Positions 10,981 to 24,106 of a stretch of 64,000 nucleotides of DNA are shown in pieces. The notes beneath the pieces were generated by a model. The model was not told the origin of the DNA. It saw only the letters and a program-made list of their open reading frames with translations, and searched no databases. The position numbers and the translations under genes are program-made. How positions within the stretch are numbered: the stretch's first letter is position 1; each line of letters opens with the position of its first letter. The DNA comes from Palaemon carinicauda (taxonomy: Eukaryota > Arthropoda > Malacostraca > Decapoda > Palaemonidae): positions 88,581,566-88,645,565 of the forward strand of contig NC_090750.1 in NCBI RefSeq assembly GCF_036898095.1. The letters run 5' to 3'.

Positions 10981-11878
10981 AATTATGATTATCTTGATTT
11001 ATAACTTCAATGTTGGTTGTCACGTTGAAGGAGTTAGAAGTCAATTATGTGAACTGTGAATTTGAGTTTACTTATAAGAAGTCTACATTATTATTCATCG
11101 TAGTTATGATAACCTAAGTCTGTTACGAAGACTTAATTAGAAAAGTAATTCTTATCATTAAATTTTAACAATGTGAATTGGTGACCTATTGAAAACCATT
11201 TACACCTATAGGTTGAAAATAAGTGCAATGTTCCTGCAACTTATCATGGGATCAGATAAAAAGGCAGTAAATGGTATCATCTCATTTAGTTAAAATGTTA
11301 GAAAGGTCAATTCCTGAAATATATTGTACTTTTTAATGGAAGATCAGATGAATAACATACGAGGAAGGTGGTGTTAAATTTGTCATGTTTTCCTGTTAGT
11401 TTCTGAGTTTTTACAGTGATGTGCTTTAAAGAGCTATGAATTAATTGATGACTCCCAGATAGCTAACTTTATTTAGCGAAAAACACAGTTATTTATATGC
11501 CCCTCAAGGGTTACATAAGATTGACAATTGCATGTTTACATTCAACGACTTTGCTCGTTTGGGTTGAGTGTTACTGTCAGCTTGAAAGCGGCTACAGTTG
11601 AAAAGGTGACTTACATTGACATTGGCATAGTAATTGGCAATGTAATAAAGGTAATTAAAATCGGGTAGAAAATAGCTTGTGTTATATTGATCGTCTTTTG
11701 TGGTAGAAGTTCGTGGAGTTTGATGGCTGTTACTAATCATGCTGCGCGTTAGGAACGGGAAGAGAGCATTTTTCTATATTTATATGCGAGATGCGTGTGC
11801 ATTACAGGGTTTTATGGCTGGCCTTAAGGGAGTCGTATAGGTGGGTGGGGCAAGAATGGTGTTGGTGGCTGGCAAGAA

Positions 11879-12063
11879 CCGGTGTAATGGTCTGGTTTCC
11901 CCCCGTCTGAAATTCCCCTGGGGGAAATATGGCCCAGGATATATATCCCCCCGGGGGAACTTTGTCCCAGGATAATATTCCCTCCTCTGGGCCAAGATTC
12001 CCCCTTTGCTTGGTGGAGGTAACTATTATTTCGGACGGGGGGAAAAACAGACCATTACACCGG
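11879..12063. mobile_element. GC-rich foldback element (185 bp)
   Basis: The ends are a perfect 16-bp inverted repeat, CCGGTGTAATGGTCTG against CAGACCATTACACCGG. This extends imperfectly through a CCCCCCGTCTGAAAT / ATTTCGGACGGGGGG block to about 40 bp. The inside holds several smaller palindromes of the CCCCTGGGGG type. There is no coding capacity and no clear target duplication. It looks like a foldback MITE; the superfamily is not assigned. Confidence 0.7.
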
Positions 12064-12139
12064 GTCATAAAAGTAAGTCATTCATTTCTTTAATTTTAAT
12101 GTTTTTAGAGTGCCCAGTTCAACATTACCTCTTGCCAGT

Positions 12140-12310
12140 ACAAGTTTGTGACCTGGGAAGGGGGTCCGCGGCTAGGGATTGTGACCTGGGAAGGGGGTTC
12201 GGGGGCTTGTCCCGGCTAGGGGTCGTGACCTGGGAAGGAGATCCTGGGGCTTGCCCCCGGCTAGGGGTTGTGACCTGGGAACATCTAGGTTAGGTTAGGT
12301 GGGTTTGTTA
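12140..12310 (+). repeat. GC-rich tandem repeat with TTAGG-like end
   Basis: A unit of about 50 bp built on GTGACCTGGGAAGG plus a GGCTTG...GGCTAGGG phrase occurs three to four times, ending in TAGGTTAGGTTAGGT. Related sequence reappears at 18515-18620 on the far side of the satellite array. Two to three TTAGG units are too few to call a telomeric remnant. Confidence 0.6.
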
Positions 12311-12448
12311 GGTTGTGTACCCTTTTGTACCTTTTTATATTTTGTGTAAAGGGTATATAGAAAAATGCTTTAAATACACATGTTAATATTATCGTAGCAT
12401 CGCTAACGTTAGCATTGGCATCCTATCGTTGGTAACGTTGCGTAACAT

Positions 12449-12577
<129 letters not shown>

Positions 12578-12639
12578 TCCTAATATTTTGTCAAACTTAC
12601 CGTTGATTATTTAATTCATCAAAATAGTTTCTCTGTAAG

Positions 12640-12809
12640 GGAGGGTGGGGGAGAAATAGCCTAGGGGTGGAGGGAGAGAATATCTTAGGGCTGAAATTCC
12701 CCCTGGGGGAATAACAGCCCGGGTTGCTTTTCCCGGGGGGAAATCGGTCCTAGGCTAATTTTCTCTGGGGGAATTTCAGTCAGGGGGGAAAAATTTCCTG
12801 CTACACCGG
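12640..12809. mobile_element. Second GC-rich foldback element, partial
   Basis: It shares the CTGAAATTCCCC...GGGGGAA palindrome and the CTACACCGG end with the element at 11879-12063. Inner arms near 12690 and 12762 (CTGAAATTCCCCC / GGGGGAATTTCAG) pair with each other. The matching left end is missing, so this copy is truncated, or else 11879-12809 is one composite element. Confidence 0.55.
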
Positions 12810-13401
12810 TGATAATAGTTCACCATGCCTAAGGACTCCAGCAGTGCTTTGACAATCAAGGGTGTGTGGAACTTCTGCACTGCTGATACCTTCTCAGAGT
12901 GGAGATGAGCACCCTCAGGATGATTAGAAAACCCAAAAATTCCATTTCCTTGGCAAGAAAGTTACACTTGCCATTCTGCTGCAAAAGAATACTGCTCATT
13001 TCTCAGAGGGACATCGACGCCTTTTGATCCCCCAATGGTTACTGAGAGACCCGAGAAATCTTGGGTAAATAGGTGTCTGGCAACGGTTAGCACTTCTCCT
13101 TTGAATATGATTTGAGGGCATCATAATGTATGACCGGATCCCTTTGCTTATAAAACCAATCTGGATTACTGAGATGATGTCATTGTTGATCGTACATGGA
13201 TATAGACTGGTTACTTGCTTGGGGGTTTTCACGCCATTGATGTGGAACTGAACCTCGGCGACTAAAACTAGGCAAAATCATCTCTACTTACTTACTTTAA
13301 GGGCTGCTTATCTGGTCCTATACAGCAGGGGAACAATACTCTCTAAAGGACCAGGACCTCCACTGTCGTTTTATTATGTTCATTCGGGAGTTCGGGAGCA
13401 T

Positions 13402-13530
13402 TTAACATTTCACAATGCATATTGCTCTCCGAATAAGAGTCTTCAGTTTCCTCTTGAAAGCCTTGATATCTTCAATTATTCCGATATCTCGTTGGAGCTT
13501 ATTGTATAGTCTTGGGGCTGCATATTTAAA
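13402..13530 (-). pseudogene. LINE reverse transcriptase C-terminal fragment
   Basis: A 42-residue minus-strand frame reads FKYAAPRLYNKLQRDIGIIE and then AFKRKLKTLI, ending in a stop. The pattern A-P-x-L-Y-N-K-L, about 15 residues, then F-K-x-K-L-K-T-L is the usual C-terminal tail of CR1/L2/jockey-like LINE polymerases. A related tail is at 54490-54693 on the plus strand. The upstream polymerase domain is absent, so it is a truncated insertion. No gene is recognised in 12810-13401. Confidence 0.6.
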
Positions 13531-13772
13531 GTAAGGTTAACATTAACTTAAAAATTGACACTAAAATAACGGTAATGAAAAGTTGAAATTACCAGTTGTT
13601 ACATTTAAAGGGTTTTGTCGTTTTAAATTCATTGTAGTCCGATAACAGTTACTATGCATGCTGCTTGGAGGAAACAGAGAGAGCATTCCTCTTTATTTGC
13701 TGTACATTGCTTGTTGCACGTACATTACTGTACACTTAGCTCTGATAAGAGAAAGTGCTGGGAATTTGGTGC

Positions 13773-16700
13773 TTGTGTATCTTGTATCCTACTCATACAT
13801 CTTCCTACCAAGTGCAGCTTGTATCCTACGCATACATCTTCTTCCTGTCAAGTTTAGCTTATAACCTACGTATATATCTTGTACTTGCCAAGTGTAGCTT
13901 GTATCCTACACATATCTCTTGTTCCTGCCAAGATTAGCTTGTATCCTACGTATACATGTTATTCCTGCCAAGTGTAGCTTATGACCTACGCATACATCTT
14001 GTTCCTGCCAAGTGTAGCTTATGACCTATGCATACATCTTGTTCCTGCCAAGTGTAGCTTGTGACCTATGTATACATCTTGTTCCTGCCAAGTGTAGCTT
14101 GTGTCCTATGCATACATCTTGTTCCTGCCAAGTGTAGCTAGTGTCCTACGCATACAGCTCGTTCCTGCCAAGTGTAGCTTGTGTCCTACGCATATATCTT
14201 GTTCCTGCCAAGTGTAGCTTGTGTCCTACGCATACATCTTGTTCCTGCCAAGATTAGCTTGTATCCTACGTATACATGTTATTCCTGCCAAGTGTAGCTT
14301 ATGACCTACGCATACATCTTGTTCCTGCCAAGTGTAGCTTATGACCTACGCATACATCTTGTTCCTGCCAAGTGTAGCTTGTGTCCTACGCATACATCTT
14401 GTTCCTGCCAAGTGTAGCTTGTGTCCTACGCATACATCTTGTTCCTGCCAAGTGTAGCTTGTGTCCTACGCATACATCTTGTTCCTGCCAAGTGTAGCTT
14501 GTGTCCTACGCATACATCTTGTTCCTGCCAAGTGTAGCTTGTGTCCTATGCAAACATCTTATTCCTGCCAAGTGTAGCTAGTGTCCTACGCATACAGCTC
14601 GTTCCTGCCAAGTGTAGCTTGTGTCCTACGCATATATCTTGTTCCTGCCAAGTGTAGCTTGTGTCCTACGCATACATCTTGTTCCTGCCAAGTGTAGCTT
14701 GTGTCCTACGTATACATGTTATTCCTGCCAAGTGTAGCTTATGACCTACGCATACATCTTGTTCCTGCCAAGTGTAGCTTATGCCCTACGCATACATCTT
14801 GTTCCTACCAAGTGTAGCTTGTGTCCTACGCATACATCTTGTTCCTGCCAAGTGTAGCTTGTGTCCTACGCATACATGTTATTCCTGCTAAGTGTAGCTT
14901 GTATCCTACGTATACTTGTTATTCCTGCCAATTGTAGCTTATGACCTACACATACATCTTGTTCCTGCCAAGTGTAGCTTATGACCTACGCATACATCTT
15001 GTTCCTGCCAAGTGTAGCTTGTGTCCTACGCATATATCTTGTTCCTGCCAAGTTTAGCTTGTGTTCTACGCATACATCTTGTTCCTGCTAAGTGTAGCTT
15101 GTATCCTACGTATACATGTTATTCCTGCCAAGTGTATTTTATGACCTACCCATACATCTTGTTCCTGCCAAGTGTAGCTTATGACCTACGCATACATCTT
15201 GTTCCTGCCAAGTGTAGCTTGTGTCCTACGCATACATCTTGTTCCTGCCAAGTGTAGCTTGTGTCCTACGCATACATCTTGTTCCTGCCAAGTGTAGCTT
15301 GTGTCCTACGCATACATCTTGTTCCTGCCAAGTGTAGCTTGTGTCCTACGCATACATCTTGTTCCTGCTAAGTGTAGCTTGTGTACTACACATACATCTT
15401 GTTCCTGCCAACTGCAGCTTGTGTCCTACGCATACATCTTGTTCCTGCCAAGTGTAGCTTGTGTCCTACGCATACATCTTGTTCCTGCCAACTGCAGCTT
15501 GTATCCTATGCATACATCTTATTCCTGCCAAGTGTAGCTTGTGTCCTTCGTATACATCTTGTTCCTACCAAGTGTAGCTAGTGTCCTACGCATACAGCTT
15601 GTTCCTGCCTAGTGTAGCTAGTGTCCTACGCATACATCTTGTTCCTGCAAAGAGTAGCTTGTATCCTACGTACACATGTTATTCCTGCCGGGTATAAGTT
15701 GTATCCTACACATACATCTTCTTCCTGCTAAGTGTAGCTTATGACCTACACATACATCTTGTTCCTGCTAAGTGTAGCTTATGACCTATGCATACATCTT
15801 GTTCCTGCCAAGTGTAGCTTGTGTCCTATGCATGCATCTTGTTCCTTCCAAGTGTAGCTTGTGTCCTATGCATACATCTTGTTCCTGCCAAGTGTAGCTT
15901 GTGTCCTACACATACATCTTGTTCCTGCCAAGTGTAGCTTGTGTCCCAAGCATACATCTTGTTCCTGCCAAGTGTAGCTTGTGTCCTATGTATACATCTT
16001 GCTCTTGCCAAGTGTAGCTTGTGTCCTACTTATACATGTTATTCCTGCAAAGAGTAGCTGGTATCCTACGCATACATCTTGTTCCTGCCAAGTGTAGCTA
16101 GTGTCCTACGCATACAGCATGTTCCTGGCAAGTGTAGCTAGTTTCCTACGCATACATGTTATTCCTGCCAAGTGTAGCTTATGACCTACACATACATCTT
16201 GTTCCTGCCAAGTGTAGCTTAGGACCTACGCATACATCTTGTTCCTGCCAAGTGTAGCTTGTGTCCTACGCATACATCTTGTTCCTGCCAAGTGTAGCTT
16301 GTGTCCTACGCATACATCTTGTTCCTGCCAAGTGTAGCTTGTGTCCTACGCCTACATCTTGTTCCTGCCAAGTGTAGCTAGTGTCCTACGCATACAGCTT
16401 GTTCCTGCCAGGTGTAGCTTGTGTCCTATGCATACAACTTATTCCTGCCAAGTGTAACTTATGTCCTACGCATACATCTTGTTCCTGCCAAGTGTAGCTT
16501 GTATCCTACGCATACATCTTGTTCCTGCCAAGTGTAGCTTATATCCTACGCCTACATCTTATTCCTGCCAAGTGTAGCTTGTATATTACGCTTACATCTC
16601 GTTCCTGGCAAGTGTAGCTAGTGTCCTACGCATACATCTTGTTCCTGACAAGTGTAGCTAGTGTCCTATGCATACAGCTTGTCCCTGCCAAGTGTAGCTA

Positions 16701-18302
16701 CTGTCCTACGCATACATCTTGTTCCTGTCAAGAGCAGCTTGTATCCTACGTATACATGTTATTCCTGCCAAGTGTAGCTTGTATCCTACGCATACATCTT
16801 CTTCCTGCCAAGTGTAGCTTATGACCTACGCATACATCTTGTTCCTGCCAAGTGTAGCTTATGACCTACGCATACATCTTGTTCCTGCCAAGTGTAGCTT
16901 ATGACCTACGCATACATCTTGTTCCTGCCAAGTGTAGCTAGTGTCCTACGCATACAGCTTGTTCCTGCCAAGTGTAGCTTGTGTCCTACGCATACATCTT
17001 GTTCCTGCCAAGTGTAGCTTGTGTCCTACGCATACATCTTGTTCCTGCCAAGTGTAGCTTGTATCCTACGCATACATCTTGTTCCTGCCAAGTGTAGCTA
17101 GTGTCCTACACATACATCTTGTTCCTGCCAAGTGTAGCTAGTGTCCTACGCATACAGCTTGTTCCTGCCAAGTATAGCTAGTGCCCTACACATACATCTT
17201 GTTCCTGCCAAGAGTAGCTTGTATCCTACGTATACATGTTATTCCTGCCAAGTGTAGCTTGTATCCTACGTATACATGTTATTCCTGCCAAGTGTAGCTT
17301 GTATCCTACGCATACATCTTGTTCCTGCCAAGTGTAGCTTATGACCTACGCATACATCTTGTTCCTGCCAAGTGTAGCTTGTGTCCTACGCATACATCTT
17401 GTTCCTGCCAAGTGTAGCTTGTGTCCTACGCATACATCTTCTTCCTGCCAAGTGTAGCTTGTGTCCTATGTATACATCTTGTTCCTACCCAGTGTAGCTT
17501 GTGTCCTACGCATACATCTTGTTCCTGCCAAGTGTAGCTTGTGTCCTACGCATACATCTTGTTCCTGCCAAGTGTAGCTTGTGTCTTACGCATACATCTT
17601 GTTCCTTCCAAGTGTAGTTTGTGGCCTACGCATACGTCTTGTTCCTGCAAAGTGTAGCTTGTGTCCTAAGCATACATCTTGTTCCTGCCAATGTAGCTTG
17701 TGTCCTACGCATACATCTTATTCCTGCCAAGTGTATCTTGTGTCCTACACATACATCTTATTCCTGCCAAGTGTAGCTTGTGTCCTACGCATACATCTTG
17801 TTCCTGCCAAGTGTAGCTTGTGCCCTACGCATACATCTTATTCCTGCCAAGTGTAGCTTGTGTCCTATTCATACATCTTGTTCCTGCTAAGTGTAGCTTG
17901 TATCCTACACACAAATCTTGTTTCTGCTAAGTGTAGCTTGAGTCCTATGCATACATCTTGTTCCTGCCAAGTGTAGCTTGTGTCCTACGCATACATCTTG
18001 TTCCTGCCAAGTGTAGCTTGTGTCCTACGCATACATCTTGTTCCTGCCAAGTGTAGCTTGTGTCCTACGCATACATCTTGTTCCTGCCAAGTGTAGCTAG
18101 TGTCCTACTCATACATCTTGTCCCTGCCAAGTGTAGCTTGTATCCTACTCATACATCTTATTCCTGCCAAGTGTAGCTTGTATTCTACGCATACATCTTG
18201 TTCCTGCCAAGTGTAGCTGGTATCCGCATACATCTTGTTCTTACCATGTTTAGCTTGGGTCCTATGCATACATCTTGCTCTTAACAAGTGTAGCTTTTAT
18301 CC
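13773..18302. repeat. 40-bp satellite array, about 113 units
   Basis: The consensus unit is GTTCCTGCCAAGTGTAGCTT followed by GTGTCCTACGCATACATCTT, repeated head to tail for 4.5 kb with little phase loss. One 39-bp unit occurs near 17690 and a shortened one near 18226. Recurrent variants include ATGACCTACG, GTATCCTACG/TATACATGTT and CATACAGCTC. A multi-unit block starting at 14131 is largely repeated 440 bp (11 units) later. Open frames of 60-90 codons on both strands follow from the repeat and I do not call them genes. Confidence 0.97.
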
Positions 18303-18509
18303 TGCCCATGTTTTTGGGGGGAAAATTTACTGTGTAGTCGATAAATAATGGTAAAACTAACCTTTTTTTATTCTTCACATTATTTTCTGAGATGCATGAT
18401 AAATCCATAGAAAATTACACAAAATATCGGCATTCTATGCGCCCGAAATGCTATAAATTAGTTTGTTGACATTCTACGATAAGCACGTATGCGCTCCTGT
18501 TCGCCCTCT

Positions 18510-18625
18510 TTTGACCTGTTTAGTGGGGTCTGGGGGCTTGCCCTATGCCTAGGTCAGTGACCTGGGAAGGAGGTTCCTAGGGCTTGCCCCTCGGCTAGGT
18601 CTGTGACCTGAGAACTATCAAGTTA
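18510..18625 (+). repeat. GC-rich repeat related to 12140-12310
   Basis: It carries GTGACCTGGGAAGGAGGTTC, GGGCTTGCCCC and GGCTAGGTCTGTGACCTG, the same phrases as the block near 12.2 kb. The satellite is therefore bracketed by related sequence. 18626-19080 is AT-rich and featureless. Confidence 0.65.
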
Positions 18626-19080
18626 GGATACAAGCTACGCTAGCACCGGGAATTTTATTAAGAAATCGTTGACACTTGTCAAAAAGATCCTCAAAGGCAT
18701 AGGTCAATTTATTGTCCAGATTAGGAAAAAAATAACATAAAAACCCTTATGAAATCATTCTATTTGGCTACAGTAACACGCCAATTGCTCTTTAGATAAG
18801 TCGACACTTAACAAAGTTAAGTACATCAGAAATAGTGATGATTCTCTAGACCAGACAATAGCGGAATAAGACAAATAAATTCCTAATCACCAACAAGTAA
18901 ATTCACACTGCACTACTGTTTAAATTCTTGTCATTTTATTCGAAAATTATTATTTGCTTGCCATTCTAATTCCAATCCAAACACGCCAAAACCGAACAGA
19001 ACTCGATTGTTTATTTCAAAGATTTACGAGTTAGAAAGAAATCAAAATAACATTCTATCACAAAGAATTAGTTGGTTGAT

Positions 19081-19082
19081 GA

Positions 19083-19142
<60 letters not shown>

Positions 19143-19440
19143 CATCATCATTAATTGCTAAGCTACAACCCTAGTTGGAAAAGCAGAATACTATAAGCCC
19201 AGGGACCCCAACAGAGAAAATAGCCCAGTGAGGAAAAGAAACAAGGAAAACTGAAATATTTTAAGGACAGTAACAACATTAAAATGAATAATTTCTATAT
19301 AAACTATAAAAACTTTAACGAAACAAGGAGAAGAGAAATTAGATAGAATAGTGTGCCCGAGTCTACCCTCAAGCGAGAGAACTCTAACCCAAGGCAGTGG
19401 AAGACCATGGTACAGAGGCTATGGCACTACCCAAGACTAG
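19081..19440 (-). mobile_element. (TAA)n-tailed dispersed repeat, copy 4 (long)
   Basis: An antisense copy preceded by twenty TTA units. Beyond the core it extends to the far 5' part of the family (GTGTGCCCGAGTCTACCCTC, then CAGTGGAAGACCATGGTACA), making it one of the longest copies at about 300 bp plus tail. Confidence 0.85.
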
Positions 19441-19734
19441 AGAACAATGGTTTGATTTTGGATTTAGTAGCATTGCAAAATAAGAAAGGCACACCAATCA
19501 ACATACGATCTGAATAATTAAGAATATAGCTCAGGTTTATGGTTAAAACTATATTCCATAAGTTAGTATTTTATATTCCTTGATTGGTTATTTTTTCTAT
19601 AACTTTTTTAAGTAACATAGATAAGGCACTGCGACCATCTAGGAGGTGAAAGTCAAAATTTCAAGAAAAGAGCCCATGCATATATATTTTTTTTTCTATT
19701 GTTTGTTCATGTAAAAAGTCATATCTTCACACGT

Positions 19735-19790
19735 TGGAAACCTTGGGCTTGTATCATCATGCTTTTTCAGCTGGGGCTGTAGCTAACCTA

Positions 19791-19857
<67 letters not shown>

Positions 19858-19876
19858 TAATAATAATAATAATAAA
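19735..19876 (+). mobile_element. (TAA)n-tailed dispersed repeat, copy 5 (short)
   Basis: Only the last 50 bp or so of the family, diverged, followed by about 28 TAA units with one CAA. With copy 4 it forms an inverted head-to-head pair. 19877-20739 shows no recognised feature. Confidence 0.7.
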
Positions 19877-20737
19877 GGGCTGATTTTCTATTTTTGTGAT
19901 GTTGGACGGATAGTAAGTTGTTATTTAAGAAGACATTTGAGTTTCACTAACAAATTGAAAAACTAAATCCGCCTCAGCAGGCGGCCTCTGTAAACGCACG
20001 GAAAACATTATTCAATGTTATTCAAAAAGAGTTGAAATGAGGTTGAAAATGGAATGTAATTAAGATTATATTGTAATAAAGAAAACTGTTATAGAACATG
20101 TTTAATTAACAGTGTTGTAAATGGAACTCCCCACTGATAAATTGGAAATTACAATGGTTTGTACGCAATCTTCATGAATAATATTTAGGTTATATAGCCG
20201 CAAATTTCTTCTTTGATAATAATTATCAACAAGAGATCTGCTTATAAAAATTCTGCATCTTGATAATCCTAATATCTATTTTACCATTCTGGTGTTTCAT
20301 AAAAGATTATTCAAGTCTGCGATGAATAATGGGAACTTTTGAAGTACCTAATCTTGACTGGACAAGCCAACAGCCCATTTGGTTCTCTTGGTGGAATATT
20401 TTGAGGAGTTTTTTTCAACTTATTCTTATAATAATATATTACTTATGACAATTTAAATAGCTTTTTCTTATAGAACATCAAATGTTCAGGAATTATATAG
20501 AGCATTAACCATAAAACAATAAAATATAATGTTGGATTGCTCGTCCAAATCTCATAACGCATTGCATGTCAGTCCTCTTCCAAAGATTAAGCACTTGACG
20601 GTGTTTGCTCATTCATGTCATGTTTTTTTAAAAGATCGGCCTGCAACACATTTTCCATTTCTTGAATCATAGCTTCAGAAACACTACCATTTATTGTATT
20701 ATCTATATCAACAATGTTTTTCAACCTTGTCCCAGAT

Positions 20738-20739
<2 letters not shown>

Positions 20740-20769
<30 letters not shown>
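20740..20769. repeat. Poly(T) run
   Basis: About 29 T. No retroposon body can be recognised on either side. Confidence 0.9.
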
Positions 20770-20772
<3 letters not shown>

Positions 20773-20959
20773 GCAGATGTCCCCTCCATTGTACCAATGA
20801 TATAATGAAGTTTATATTTCCTGAATGTATAAGGCGTGACACTACCAGGTCCCGAAATCGCTTTTACGACCTTCATATTTTTTCAGCAATCTTTTCTCGC
20901 ATCCATAGTGAATGGATCTATTAAATGTGTGCTTAAAGTTTGAAAATACAGCATTTTAT

Positions 20960-21229
20960 AATATATATATGTGTATCTATTTTCAGCAATTTGCAAGTTC
21001 TTTGAGTAGATAACCGCACGGTTAATAACAAGCAAAAATTGCAAGACAGACAAGAACAGGAATGGACAGAAGACACCTGTCACAGAGCAAACATTTATGG
21101 CTCAGAAGGAGGCAATTCTGCCAAGGCTTCGTATACCTAAGATTGGCTCTGTAATGGAACACAGCTGATAATGTTGGAGCTGCATAAATCGTGTGCTTAT
21201 GTGTAAGTATACATTTACATTTTTTAAAG

Positions 21230-21306
<77 letters not shown>
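20960..21306 (+). repeat. Duplicated segment, copy C, with (CT)n
   Basis: About 270 bp similar to the larger copies at 23528-23825 and 24525-25710: ATTTTCAGCAATTTGCAAG, TTGCAAGACAGACAAGA, ATTGGCTCT and CTTATGTGTAAGTAT are all shared. About 100 bp present in the others is deleted. It runs directly into a 74-bp (CT)n. An in-frame ATG is retained at the place corresponding to the small frame in copy B. Confidence 0.75.
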
Positions 21307-21310
<4 letters not shown>

Positions 21311-21619
21311 TGACACACGAGTTTCTGCTGAAGGGCCAACAACAACCGTATTGCAACGACTGTTAAGTACCTTTAACAATGAGGCATTTGTTGACCGAAT
21401 GTCCCAATTATAAAGAAATAGATATCTGTTTGAGGCACGAGGTGAGGATGGCAGGTTCATCCTTGCCAAGATTCTTGGACATATGTCCTACTATGCGAGT
21501 GGAATTTTTAGATATTATTTCAGAAGTAAGTCTTCTGAAATCTGTTTAACTTCTATAATGACATTCAACTTTTATGGTTTAAATTGAATATTCTTTTATT
21601 TTTATATAAAATAGATGAT

Positions 21620-21654
21620 ATCGGGGTCAATGACCTTAGATGTCAGGATTCCTG

Positions 21655-21725
<71 letters not shown>

Positions 21726-21777
21726 CGTCAATGACCTTAGATGTCAGGATGCCTGAAAACTTTAAATCATTCATTCA

Positions 21778-21848
<71 letters not shown>
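21620..21848. repeat. Two (CT)n blocks with a duplicated 35-bp spacer
   Basis: GTCAATGACCTTAGATGTCA plus the following GGATNCCTGAAAACT occurs at 21628 and again at 21728, each next to a (CT)n tract (21659-21722 and 21785-21848). Confidence 0.9.
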
Positions 21849-21855
<7 letters not shown>

Positions 21856-22040
21856 ATTTTTGTTGATTAAAAGCTTACTGCCAATTTTGTAGTATTCTAT
21901 AAAATAAAATAAAACCTTTTTATTTAAATCAGCATGGAAGGTTAAGAGAGACGAGTTAGGCTTTTCCATTACCTGCTGTTTTATATATAAACTCCAATAA
22001 GGTCATGTCTGAGGCCTTTGTCCTGTAGTGGACTATAAAA

Positions 22041-22242
22041 AGGTCTTCATTTGTCGTTTGTTGTTGTGATAAGTAAATGATCATACCAGCATAATGACGT
22101 TTGTCATTTGTTGTTATAAGTAAATGACCATGCCAGCATAATGACATTTGTCGTTTGTTGTTATACGTAAATGACCACGCCAGCATAATGACTTTTGTCA
22201 TTTGTTGTTATAAGTAAATGACCATGCCAGTATAATGACGAT
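22041..22242. repeat. 47-bp tandem repeat, four copies
   Basis: The unit starts TTTGTCATTTGTTGTTATAA and continues GTAAATGACCATGCCAGCAT. Copies start at about 22050, 22100, 22147 and 22194; the first carries a 3-bp insertion. Confidence 0.85.
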
Positions 22243-22354
22243 TTAATCTAACAACATCGAAAAAAATAAAACTAACCTTTTACTAGTAACAGTCGCTTGC
22301 CAAGGAAGTAATGGGCTACTTGTTTCAAATTGGTGTCTCAATCATATTAACGAA

Positions 22355-22581
22355 ACCTCTTGGTCGAGGGTCCACTCGAGCACACTATTCTATCTAATTT
22401 CGCTTCCTCTGGTTTTGTTAAGGTTTTTTATAGTTTATATAGGAAGTATTTATTTCAGTGTTGTTGCTGTTCTTGAAATATTTACTTTTTCCTTCTTTCC
22501 TTTCCTTACTGGGCTATTTTCCCTTTTGGGGCCCCAGGGGTTATAGCATCCTGCTTTTCCAATTAGAGTTGTAGCTTAGCA

Positions 22582-22653
<72 letters not shown>
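22355..22653 (+). mobile_element. (TAA)n-tailed dispersed repeat, copy 6 (long)
   Basis: A sense copy from the CACTCGAGCACACTATTCTA region through the ATAGTTTATATAGGAAGTAT block to about 24 TAA units. The subfamily matches 58825. Confidence 0.85.
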
Positions 22654-22654
<1 letters not shown>

Positions 22655-23042
22655 TCTTAACTTTACTCCTGAAACATTTTCAAATTTTGTATCTAATCAA
22701 ATAAGATTTATTTCAAGAACGGCTAAATATTGAGTGAAGTTTTTCTTTATGTAGGATTCAGGTAGATTTTGAGCCACTCTGAAACAAACAATGCTCCAAT
22801 TTTCGCTTGAAGGCATCGAATCCGAGCCCAAACAGGGAACTGTTCCTGGTTAATAAGACCCTTTTTATGGTGTTTGAGTAAGCCGATCCCGTACTGTCTT
22901 TTACACCTCCACGAATCTCATTATTATACGTGCAACAATAGAAGTGCAATGCCCTGTATCAATGGTCCAAACATTGAATGGAAGTAGTTGAAAGATTTCT
23001 TGTTAGGATGCGTTTTCAGATAAATTCGTTCATACACACGTG

Positions 23043-23043
<1 letters not shown>

Positions 23044-23109
<66 letters not shown>

Positions 23110-24045
23110 AGTAACATCAGACTTTACATGAAACATAATTTTGGAGAAAGGACGTACCTCATAATTGTATTCAATAACGATGGGTTTTTATAGAGAAGTT
23201 ATATTCTTTAGATTTTTGTTTTTTGCCGAATAATGTTAATAAAGTATTGACTCATATTCTTATTTGCAATTCTACTTTTATTTTCAGGGTTTCACACCAT
23301 CATGTTTCAATAATTGTTTTAACAGTTGTTTCTCTAATAACATGAAGTCAGTTTCACTCTCCCTAGCCTCATTTCTACGCATTTCAATTCATTTCCATAA
23401 TCTAAAATGGATAAAAAAAAAAATGAAAATCAAAACAACACCACCCGACCTCCCTTTCCCATACTCAGGTTGAATGTATTTCGTAAAAATATATTAAATC
23501 GATGATTTTTTTTAATGTAGATATGTATCTATTTTCACCAGTTGGCAAGTTCATCCAGTAGATAACCACATTGTTAACCAGAAAAAATTGCAAGACAGAC
23601 AAAAGCAGAAGTGGACATGAGACACCTCTGTCACAGCACAAGCATCAATGGCTCAGGTGGAGCCAATTCTGCCACCGGAAGTTCCTAGTGAAACATCGAT
23701 ATAAAAGTATATAAGACAACACCAGAAGTCAAGGCTTTGAAGATCCAAGATTGGCTCTTTAATGAAATGGTGCTGATAATGTTGGAAAAACATTCAACCG
23801 TGTGCTTATGTGTGAGTATAAATTTAAAACATTTCTTTGTTTTTCTTAATTAACTTCATCTACATAAATTAATCTGCTTTTAGATTGACTTTCAAATAGG
23901 GATATAGGAACAATGTATTGGGTGGTTAAGGCTCCTTGGATATTTCACTTCTGAATATATTATCTTTCATTCTAATCGGGTTTATGTTTATATAGCTAGG
24001 AAATAAAACATGTCAATATAATGCTATTATGCTGTTTTCTTGTTA

Positions 24046-24101
<56 letters not shown>
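23044..24101 (+). repeat. Duplicated segment, copy A, flanked by (CT)n
   Basis: A (CT)n tract (23044-23105), about 945 bp of sequence, then another (CT)n (24050-24101). The body matches copy B (24102-25915) along its length apart from the mobile element in B. Shared landmarks are GCCGAATAATGTTAATAAAG, TTGAATGTATTT, ATTAAATCGATGATTTTTTT and GGATATTTCACTTCTGAATA. The small frame found in B is broken here by a one-base insertion and a TAA. Confidence 0.85.

Positions 24102-24106
<5 letters not shown>

Noticed and set aside
12285..12310. Interstitial telomere (TTAGG)n
   Set aside because: Only two to three units within a different GC-rich tandem repeat.
14900..18290. 60-91-codon frames in the satellite on both strands (Cys/Leu/Ser-rich)
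   Set aside because: 40-bp units read in three frames produce them automatically. They exist on both strands and have no start-site context.
13773..18302. CRISPR-like repeat array
   Set aside because: There are no unique spacers; the whole 40-bp unit repeats end to end, which is a satellite, in a genome with eukaryotic transposons.
21022..21469. Arg-Glu and Leu-Ser repeat proteins in GA/CT tracts here and at about ten other places
   Set aside because: Simple-sequence translation only, with no flanking domain.
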